Assembly: GCA_036936605.1 (NCBI GenBank)
Contig: JAUPFV010000004.1
Coordinates: 126,393,737-126,457,736, forward strand
DNA from: Limnanthes douglasii subsp. nivea
Taxonomy: Eukaryota > Streptophyta > Magnoliopsida > Brassicales > Limnanthaceae
Reading direction: 5' to 3'
Length of the DNA: 64,000 bases
A program made the position numbers and the translations under genes. Positions 54,960-64,000 of the stretch are shown piece by piece. Positions within the stretch are counted from its first letter, which is position 1; each line of letters opens with the position of its first letter. The notes under the pieces are model-generated. The model made no database searches. It was given only the letters and a program-made list of their open reading frames with translations, and had not been told where the DNA came from.

Positions 54960-56455
54960 TTATTATTATTTACGATTATCCATGAATATATAAATAATTC
55001 CAACTCTTTGAATTATTGTATAAATGTTGTATGAATATAGGTATATCAAATTCCAAAAACTTTAAAAATCTAATAATGAATATAGATAATAAAATATATC
55101 TTAAATATTTCGTTTAAGATAAATATATTAATTTTCTTACATATAATTAAATTTATTCATAAAATTTAAATTTTTAAAAATACATAAAAAAATCTAATAA
55201 ATTATTTTAAAAAATTAAAAAATTAATATATATATATATATAATCTTAAAAATTTTGTTTATGAAAATAAACATCTTAATTTTCACTTATTCTATTAAAT
55301 TTACGCTTACAAATTATATTTTAAAAATGCATCGAAAATCTAACCAACTATTTATTATATATATATATATATATATATATTAATATATATTAATATTAAA
55401 TATCGAATTAGAATAAATTAAATTAGTCACCGTAAAATTTGATCACGAAATGATTAGTTGATGACAAGATTTTTCAAAATTAAAAAGATTCGATCTCAAT
55501 AGAATTGAATTGAATAATGACGGAACAATATTGTGTAAGATCTATTAAAAAAGAACTGATTCAAACCAAATGCGCCTGAAACAAAATTATAACTTGAAAA
55601 TAGTCGCAATAAAAAATTTAATCGGTAATCTCAAAAGTATATCCTCCACGATAGGGCGGGACAGTCTCTCATAGCCATGAGAGGATATTGTGCAGGAGAC
55701 TCGAAGCCCTTATTGTTTGATCTCTGTCTTATTTTGATTTCGATTTGGAGAAAATATTGTGCAGGAAAGTATTTTCTAGTGATACTGTAACCCAGTATAT
55801 TGATAGTTCTTTTTTCTAAACTGTTGCATTAAAACGAAAATTTTGATATTTTGTGGAGACATTAACGATTTTATAGTTTAGTTATTTGTTTTAATTTAAA
55901 ATGATATTTTGGGTTGAATTTTATAAGAAACCCATATTTAAAATGAAATCGAAACTGTTGAAGAATCCAATGTTATAATTTTTAAAAAATATATTTACCC
56001 TTTATATATATTGATTGGATTCGATTTTATAAAAAATATAGATTAGTTGGATAAGAATTAAAATACGTGCTAGTTATAAATTTGTGCGATGATAGAGAAA
56101 ATATGAATACTCTTGAATATATTTTTTTGTTTGGGAAAGATAAAAAAGTCTTTAAATTAAAGTTAAATGATAATTAAATAAATTTTCTTATTTATGAGGA
56201 TCATGAGTCTTTGATCTTGCTTAGATCGTCCAATTAATTCGTGCATTGACAAGTATACATAGAGAATATGAGACTTACATTTTACATCTTCAAATCTTAA
56301 TGGTTGAAGTTGTGTAATGAAAGCGATTGTTGTTCACAGATTATGTGTGAATGTTAATGCATATCAAATGATAATCAACAATGAACCCAATAAGATCCAC
56401 CACGTCTTATTTTCAATAGTTTTACAATAAGTTCATTGTTGAATACCATCTTAAT
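54960..56455. other. No gene seen; AT-rich with two more TA runs
   Basis: TA runs at about 55,222-55,242 and 55,356-55,382. No coding frame or recognisable element. Confidence 0.4.
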
Positions 56456-56621
56456 GAGCCCTGTCTTCTCATAGGCCGTAAAATGAAAGTATGACACAAA
56501 TCTATCATCAACACATGTCAACTTTTAACTAGTCATACTTTAATGAATTGAGATCGTTAATTTAAGTAATAAGCGAAAAAGTAAATACAAAATAACGAAG
56601 CATTGTTTTGTTAAGTTGAAA
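56456..56621 (+). repeat. Left copy of 165-bp direct repeat flanking the TRIM element
   Basis: From CCTGTCTTCTCATAGGCCGT to TTAAGTTGAAA; about 85-90% like 57824-57955, with one internal deletion in the right copy. The TRIM begins exactly at its right end. Confidence 0.85.
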
Positions 56622-56770
56622 TGGTTAGAGATAGAAGGCCTAGGCTAGCCATATAGTTTGGCTATAAATAATAACTTTATACTCTATGTAATTGGTATTC
56701 TCTCTAAATAATAAAATCTAGCCGTCTTTTTGTTTCTCTAGTCGCCTTCTTTATTTTACCTTTTTCTACA
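56622..56770 (+). repeat. 5' terminal repeat of TRIM
   Basis: TGGTTAGAGATAGAAGGCCT ... TTTTTCTACA. One extra G near the start compared with the 3' copy. Confidence 0.85.
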
Positions 56771-56782
56771 TGGTATCAGAAC
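56771..56782 (+). promoter_or_regulatory. Primer binding site of TRIM
   Basis: TGGTATCAGAAC, one base from the canonical TGGTATCAGAGC, directly after the terminal repeat. Confidence 0.85.
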
Positions 56783-57079
56783 GTCGGTTTAGATTTTGGG
56801 TTTAAGTTTTTGTGCCATCCGTTGTGCCGGCGGGCGGTTGTTCTAGCTGTCGCCGGAAGAAAAAAGAGAGAGATAAAATTTCAGTTTTCGGATCTTGTGT
56901 GTGCAGTCATCACAATCAACTGACCTAATCGAGAGGTAATCAATGTTTATTTTTTCTGAATTTTGGACAGTGGGTTCGAGATATCTAATCCTTCAATCTG
57001 ACCGATTGGATTATGATTCAGTGCTACGGTTCGGGAGAAATCACTACTGGAATGGAGTGTATGTCATTTGGGCGTATGC

Positions 57080-57450
57080 CATTTGATTCGTTTAGACTCG
57101 TTTTGATTTGTTGGTGTTTAGATTTTATTCTTCGTTTGGATTTGGATTTGGTATAGAATTAGTTTGGACTTGTTTAGATTCGTTTGGCTTTGTTTGGATT
57201 CATTTAGTTTAGTTTGGCTTCGTTTGGATTCGTTTGATGTTTATATTTTGTTTGGATTAGTTTGGAGTTTGGAGATTGAAATTTGAATTTTGATGAATAT
57301 AAAATGGAGATTGGAGTTTAGAGTTTGGATATTGAAGTTTGAACATTGGAGATTGAAGATTAGAGATTATAGATTAGAGATTAGAGACTGGAGTTTAAAT
57401 ATTGGACTTTATAGATTGGAGACTGGAGTTGAAGATTGGAGTTTGGATTG
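57080..57450 (+). repeat. Simple-sequence interior of TRIM
   Basis: First TTTGGATTCGTTTGG-type units (57,080-57,260), then GGAGATTGAAG/TTAGAGATT-type units (57,260-57,450). Both are irregular and T/G- or A/G-rich. Confidence 0.75.
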
Positions 57451-57620
57451 AAGTTTGATTTTTGGTTTTGATGTTTCAGTTTTGATTTTGGCGTTTGTTT
57501 TGATTTTGGGTTTCGATTATGGTTTTGAGGTTTGGTATTTCGTTTTCACTATAATTTTGGTTTTTATTTTGTATAACAAACTCACAATGAAAGTATAAGC
57601 ATTACGAGTTTGAGAGAGGG

Positions 57621-57770
57621 TGTTAGAGATATAAGGCCTAGGCTAGCTCATATAGTTTGGCTATAAATTATAACTTTATACTTTATGTAATTGGTACTCT
57701 TTCTAAATAATAAAACCCTAGTCGTCTTTTTGTTTCTCTACTCGCCTTTCTTTATTTTACCTTTTTTGCA
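57621..57770 (+). repeat. 3' terminal repeat of TRIM
   Basis: TGTTAGAGATATAAGGCCTA ... CTTTTTTGCA; counterpart of 56622-56770. Confidence 0.85.
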
Positions 57771-57823
57771 CATGTCAACTTTCAACTAGTTGACATGTCT
57801 TCTCACAAACCTATCATCAACCC

Positions 57824-57955
57824 TGTCTTCTCATAGACCGTAGATGAAAGTATGACACAAACCTATCATCAACACATGTCAACTTTTAATAGTCCTACTG
57901 TAATAAGCGAAAAACTGAAAATAAAATAATGAAGCATTGTTTTGTTAAGTTGAAA
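57824..57955 (+). repeat. Right copy of the direct repeat flanking the TRIM
   Basis: Same sequence as 56456-56621 with a deletion of about 30 bp. The spacer 57771-57823 is another partial copy, with CATGTCAACTTTCAACTAGT like 56513-56532. Confidence 0.8.
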
Positions 57956-60900
57956 TAACTTGTGTGTATAAATACAATAATAATACAATCTGAAAAACTA
58001 AAAAACAAAACAACACTCCCACTGAATCTGAATATCCTCTAGACTAAAAATTTCCACATGAATGATGTGTTAACGAAAGATTTTAAGCATTGAAATCTTA
58101 GTAGATGGAGAAGGAAAAGAGAAAGACGAATCTTTATTATTTACCGCAATCTAAACTCAATGAAAGGACTTTGTTTTATTTGTACAATCCTTATTTTCTT
58201 GATCATAAAAAACTCAATGACTTTAGTGTATTAGATGTTATTAAATGTGCGACAAATTTTATTCACATTAAATATGCATGTATAAATCACATTATTTGAT
58301 TTAACATGTACGTAATTTATAAAGTCATGCACTTAAATGATCTTCTTAATTGATTGCATTTCTTTATCTTGTCACGTGATGTTCAATATTAAATTATGGG
58401 TGACCTATCCCCCACTACACAATGGTCCATCTATGAAATACTTAAGTTTAACTTAGATCTTCATAATGAATTTTATCTCTTCCCCGAATTAACATGAGCA
58501 TACGTCAAAGATTAAATTTTCAAAATATATGAACTATTTTGTATCTCTTAAAATTCAAAATTAGTCATGCTCAACTCAAGCATATTAAAGGTTTCTTGTT
58601 TCTATAACATAGTTCTTTAGCATGCTATTAATGTATATTTTTGTGATGAACCTACAAAATTTATCAATAGCGCTCTTGATAATTTTTGGTTCCTTAATAC
58701 ATAAGAGGCATCACCTAGAAATTTTAGAATTATTTTTTTGTGAGTAGAATTGTTTTGGTGGCATGCAACTAGTTACTGTAACTTATGGTAATTGAAATGA
58801 CAAATAGATCTAAACCTAAACTCATTATCATTGAATTTATGAAGTTCATAATACTCTAATAAGTTAATTAGGAAGACCTAATTGATAAAGTAATGAGACA
58901 TTTATGGTGAAACCCTAGGGACATATTATGATAAATTAATTTAACTAGTGAATGAACTGCGTCTCTATTAAAATGTATGTATATAAGCGACAAATAATAT
59001 CTATGGACATAAAATACATATGTATATTTATCTATGAATAAGAATATTTTTCTTGATAACTTTCTCATTTTTAAAGAGTTTTGTTATTCAGGTTGCATCT
59101 AATTTCTTTTATTTTGTCTATTATCCTCTAATATATCCAAAACATTTATGAATAGTCAGAATAATCAAACTGTTTTGAAGTATATTATCAACCAACTTGC
59201 CCAGCTTATTTTGAGATATATGATTCAGAATGATATTATATATATATATATATATATAACAATGTTGCAAAATAAATCTTAATTCTTGGCAGAGAAGGTT
59301 AGCACCATCACACTATACAATTTATTTTGTCACTATGCTTATACATGAATCACCATTATCTATAATTATGTTTTATTATCAATTAATATTGGCAATTTAT
59401 CTAAACAAAGATAAATTATGATTGTTGGAACTGTACCGGTCAATTAAAGATCTAATGTATATTATGAACCGACTTTAGTTGTAAAAATGTTTTATTATCG
59501 TTTAATTTAAAAATGTAATGTATATTATGAATAAAAATAAATTGATATAGCAAAAAAATTGTCAAGTAAATGCAAACAGGTTTAAGACTAAGTAAACTCA
59601 AGAATTTAGAGAAGACTTTATATTTGGTATATTTCAGTCAATCAATAATCCAACCCTTATTCGTACTGATTACATTGATATTTATAGCAATCAAGAACCC
59701 TAAATAGCCTAAATAAATGACATGGGTATCTTATGACATGTGGTAATCATCTATTTACATTAATTATATTTTTACACTCTAATAGGCATGGAAAAATTAG
59801 TAACTTTAACTATTTGTCTTGAACCTTCTACAACCTTCTTCGGTCCACGTGTCAATGCACCACTTTCAATTTCATTTTAAGTCTTTACCATTATCTATCT
59901 TCTTTTGCCACCATATATCTTTCTTTAGTTATCAACGTACGGATCATCCGAAATCATTTGCCAATATTAATCTCATACATCGTATAAATATCAATATATC
60001 TATCATCGTATATAATTCATTTCAAGCTATTAATCTGTGTCATATTAGTTACGTCTCATAGTAAGCATAATATTTAATCATTATACAAGCCACAACGTCG
60101 ACTATAACATAATTACCTTAGACGACATTTTTCAAATATCATTTAACCATCAAGGATTCTCATTTTTTTCTACTAAGGCTAATAACGTACTATCAATATA
60201 TAACTTTATAAGGGACCCCCTAGTCCATAAATTTATTTATATGTTTAAGGACAAAAACAAATCTTGAAAGGTAAGATTCTATTTTATGAAAATACTTATT
60301 TTCTAATATTTAACTATAAAATTTAGTTGTGTACGTCGTATTTTCATCGTTTACATTGTTTAATCATTAAAATTTTAAGAAAAATATTGTCATAACATAA
60401 TAATTTTTAAACTTCAACCAATCATCTAACAATACAATACTTCTGACAATATCTAATAGTATACTTGGCCACCTCATTTCGATCTAAACCAACGACTAAG
60501 ATATGATACCTTATACTATATAAATGAAATCAATTACTTTTATACTCTTTTCCTACTTTAAAATATCAAATGTTATATCTCTTAAAAACTTGCTATTAAA
60601 ATTTGCATACTAAATATTACACTATCTACATTGTTTTAGGATGTGATCTACCAGTCAACCATCAACTTTACATTTTACGAGGTATACCTTTATTCATTTT
60701 TTATTTTTAATTAGTTAGCTAGTAAAAATGGGTGGGAAAATATACACTCGATTTAATGCATATGTTCGTAAGGTAGTATGTATATGCCGAAATAATCAAA
60801 TTTTGAGAAAGAACCATCAAATTCTCAAAATGACAAATGTAGTGGTCAATATTAATATATTTATAACTCTTCAGATGAAGCATAAATTAGTGATGAGAAA

Positions 60901-63480
60901 CATATTTATCTTCTTGATTATTAAATAGTGAATATAATTCAATTCTAGAAACCAAAAAACTTCTCATCATAGGAACTACATATAAATCTAAAGGAAATTA
61001 AATGTAAAATAAAAAATTTACTAAAAAATCCCTCAAACATTTCTCAGATGATTATGACGCACCTAACTCATGTGAAGAAATAAACCATGAATTGGGTTTT
61101 CATCCAATAAACCTGATCCAAAAAGTAAGGCACCATCAAAACTTAGCTATTTTTAGAAATGGGTTTCGAAAGAAACTTTCATCTGTCCTCAGGATGAAGC
61201 ATCATAAAAAAACATTTATCCGTTTTAAATAATCTCACTACATCAAAAATCGTCTTCAAAAAGTAGAATATTATCCAAACGACGTCCTCAAGAGAAAGTT
61301 CAAAACATTCTCACTTCATCATAATATTCTTGATCTTTTGCAACGATGTAGAGTTTATCTTAGTAAACTTAGACCTAACAACTTGTGAAATTTAACCATC
61401 TTAATCATATCTTTAGTTTTGCGTAGAATTATTTTAAAAATCTATGAAATACTATCCAAATGTAATTTCAACAAAGTCTGTCAATCTCATTTCTATTATG
61501 TCACTGCTCCAGAACATCGTAAAAATTTTAGGCTACCAAAATTTGACATTTTTTGGAAGAAGAGATAATTTTATGTCAACAAAAATTGGTACCAAGTCAA
61601 CGACAAAGATTGGTCAAGTAGAACTATGTTAGATGAAAAAATATATGTTTACCGTTAGCATTTTCCTTGTAATAATCTTATACAATGTATTTATCACATA
61701 TTATCTTCATCATACACGAGCTACGACATTATCCATAGGTTGGAAATATGAAACTTCAAAAAGAAACATTATATCCAAACTTTAGATAGTCGTTTATCCC
61801 ATCTGAAAAGACCAATACCATAATTTTTTTATAAGAGAAAATTTATTTTGCTCTAGAATATGGCGGGGAAAAGAAACATCAATCATCAACGAGTGTGAAT
61901 GATTGACACCACTACCAACACTCCAATGAAACAATATAATCTAGTCAACCTCTTAAAATCCCATCTTGGAGATGCACCAGAACCGGTCGTATAAATTTAT
62001 ATTATTAAAGAAAAATAATGTAAACAATCTCAGCTACTAATGACGATGATCCTAGTATAAAAATTCAAAAGTAATCTCATAAAAGATAAAACAACCGATG
62101 GTGAAACACCGACAAAAAACAAACTATGCCATTGCAATTAATTCTTTTAAAAATCTTGACCCTTTAATAGTATATATATATCCTCCATTTTAAAAACTGA
62201 ACGTAAACATACTTGTTTGGAAAAACTAAGAACAATGGACTTCCTCCTTCCTCAAACGTTAATACCCAGATGATTGTATCTCTAATTACCTTCATAAGAG
62301 TTTTGTCAAACTAAGATCCAAAGTTCATTATTCTATACTTCTGAAATTATTGACATGTACTATACTCGTCTTCTTTATCTCGTGTTGAATTACTTAAATG
62401 TCAAATGAATATTAATTTAGAGGTTAAACTCTATTTAACATATATTTATCACACAATTTCTCGATAGAATTTACTAATTGTGTCAATTCATCTTCTTCTA
62501 CAGAGTTGTTTTAATTCTACGATCCTGGTCGAAATAAGCTTATCACCCGACAAAAACATCTTGAAAAAAAAATCTAATCCAAGTGAATTTGAAGATGGAA
62601 CATTCGAATTGAAGAAATAAAAATCCAGGCTTCACGAAGTGTTGTTTTCTTGGAAAAACAAAGAAACAAATTGCACAATATCCAACACCAAGATTAAAAA
62701 TGACGCAAAATCCTAAAAGATTGTGACTACCAAGATCAAAACCAATTCTATAAATTAAACAAATTGAGAAGCTAACTTAATATGTCGGAACTATTTCTAA
62801 AAAAAAGATCAACAATAATTAGATTAAAGAAAAACTATAAATTGAGACAATTTTTGAAGTTTAAAGCCTAAATTATTATAGAGGATCGTTTGATGAAGCT
62901 TCTTGTTAATCCGATTTAATATTACCGTAACATTATTCTAAGACCATACATTCGAAATGTTCATGAAGAGCATCATCTAAAACTTATTGAAAATAATTCT
63001 CCTACTAACGAAATATCATCGGAAGACGATATTTTTCGAAATGAAGATGACTAAATGATGAAGGAAAAAATGCACTCTCTTAAAATCTAACTAGAAAAAT
63101 ATAAATATTATTTTCATACTTTCCTTAGTGGTTGTATATAAGTTTTTAGTAATGTATCTAGCATGTATATGTTACATTCGCTTGCAACTTTTATTGTCTA
63201 GCATCCAATTGACACTTTAATTTATTTTGAGCTTTAATATCATTTGCTTCACATTAATCATTCTTATGTTTCTTACTTGCTAACCTCAGGTTTCTGTCTC
63301 ATTTCCTCATATCATAACATCGTCTAATTACATTGTATTTATCCATCGTCAAGCTAACCATCTTTAACTTTTTTTTTATTTTATAATTTCTTATGCTGAA
63401 CATATCTTTCATCATATGTTAGTCTTTATATAATTTCAAAACTTAGCATATAGCTATTTATTTATTTACGACTTTTACAG
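57956..63480. other. No gene seen
   Basis: AT-rich DNA. Open frames (58105-58299, 59819-60061, 60728-60928, 61444-61632 and others) are short, isolated and without recognised motifs. A TA microsatellite lies at 59,235-59,259. Confidence 0.4.
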
Positions 63481-63700
63481 TCTTCCTAGGCGTGATCTCT
63501 TACACTTTTCAGATGAGTTTGTCTTATAACCATGTTCGCGGTAATCAGTTGCATGACCTCTTAATTTTTTAAATAAGATGAACTTATCTTATAGCCATGA
63601 TCATAATTAAGGCCTTTACAACCTAGTATTTACAACCTTCTTAGCATGACCTCTTACACTTTATTAGTTGAGACTGACTTATAGGCGTAGTTGTTTTCGG
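63480..63700. repeat. Degenerate three-copy repeat
   Basis: (C/G)(G/A)TGA(T/C)CTCTTA-type words, each followed some 30 bp on by CTTATA(A/G)(C/G)C(A/G)(T/G), at about 63,491, 63,553 and 63,644. Spacing is irregular (about 62 and 90 bp). Confidence 0.5.
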
Positions 63701-63846
63701 TTAATATATAACATTAGCTAGAATTATCTAAGTAGATTGTGTACCCGTATCTAGAATAATTTTACTTGTTGTCTTTTAATTCTTGAATCTTTATAACATA
63801 TATCGATGACTAAACATCTTCTTGGAAAATATTATCATCACCATCG

Positions 63847-63902
63847 CCTTGGAGAATTGTTATTACTATCATTTCCTTGGAGAATTGTTATTACTATCAT
63901 TG
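63847..63902. repeat. 28-bp tandem duplication
   Basis: CCTTGGAGAATTGTTATTAC plus eight more bases occurs twice head to tail, with one difference at the end. Confidence 0.9.
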
Positions 63903-64000
63903 TTATAAAAGATATCACATACATTTTCCATCGACTAACATATTCACGTACGAAACTGTTGCTTTATTCTCATCATTTATTTTTTACTCCCACCAGGTAG

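Larger units (their letters stand above)
56622..57770 (+). mobile_element. Small non-autonomous LTR retrotransposon (TRIM type), 1.15 kb
   Basis: Terminal direct repeats of about 149-150 bp (56622-56770 and 57621-57770) begin TG(G)TTAGAGATA and contain TAGTTTGGCTATAAAT, a TATA-like word. They are about 87-90% alike. A primer site, TGGTATCAGAAC, follows the first, and a purine tract (TTTGAGAGAGGG) precedes the second. The 850-bp interior encodes nothing. It starts with a short unique leader and then turns into simple GTTTGGATTCG- and GAGATTGGAG-type repeats. No clear 5-bp target duplication is seen, which fits the rearranged flanks. Confidence 0.85.

Noticed and set aside
54782..54985. 67-residue ORF of alternating Ile-Tyr
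   Set aside because: Translation of the TA microsatellite.
56940..57060. Possible tRNA because of a GGTTCGAGA-like word
   Set aside because: Actual word is GGGTTCGAGATATC with no matching acceptor or anticodon stems around it; it is part of the TRIM leader.
58105..58299. 64-residue ORF starting MEKEKRKTNLYYLPQSKLNE
   Set aside because: No domain, no homologous copy in the window and no splice or promoter support; length is within chance for this DNA.

Overview
The window looks like nuclear DNA of a flowering plant, probably a dicot with a large, repeat-rich genome; the species cannot be named from the sequence. It is AT-rich. Every clearly recognisable coding segment is plant transposon protein or a fragment of a plant gene: Ty3/gypsy of the Tat lineage, Ty1/copia, Mutator-like transposases, an F-box-associated domain, and first exons resembling a nicotinate/organic cation transporter and the tocopherol methyltransferase VTE3. 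I see no intact ordinary host gene, tRNA, rRNA, CRISPR array or bacterial operon.

Layout. 1-6.2 kb: minus-strand remnant of a Tat-lineage gypsy element with a plus-strand (antisense) extra ORF beyond integrase. 6.2-10.7 kb: mostly unassignable DNA with two degenerate minus-strand coding traces and an LTR-like block. 11.1-13.5 kb: two oppositely oriented Tat fragments (reverse transcriptase/RNase H on minus, integrase on plus). 14.5-15.7 kb: a decayed Mutator-like transposase. 18.4-25 kb: a second long, heavily mutated Tat element on plus, again with an antisense ORF after integrase. 25-28.4 kb: no gene, but a perfect-length hairpin and recurring ACC-NNN-GGT palindromes.

28,448-35,975 is the best-preserved DNA transposon: a Mutator-like element bounded by a perfect 9-bp target duplication (GAAAACTTA) and 332-bp inverted repeats. 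It carries a multi-exon transposase (all three catalytic acidic residues present, but one frameshift and four TAG stops) and, convergent with it, an intact two-exon gene for a 109-residue GRF zinc-finger protein with a C-terminal membrane segment. This layout recalls the convergent mudrA/mudrB genes of maize MuDR, with an unrelated second protein.

36-39.5 kb is a chimera: an exon fragment like organic cation/carnitine transporter 7 runs into an inverted copy of a TTGCTAGACACG minisatellite with higher-order structure, followed by a VTE3-like transit-peptide exon. 41,010-45,648 is a nearly intact copia element (205-bp LTRs, 5-bp duplication GTTCC, one in-frame TAG), inserted next to or into an F-box-type pseudogene. 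46.7-50.3 kb is an older minus-strand copia relic.

52.1-54.8 kb holds two related foldback-like elements; the second has about 20 copies of a 24-bp repeat facing about 17 copies of its reverse complement. 56,622-57,770 is a small non-autonomous LTR element (TRIM type) flanked by a duplicated 165-bp segment. 58-64 kb shows no recognisable gene, only microsatellites and short tandem repeats. Family assignments are by eye from conserved motifs; no database search was possible.
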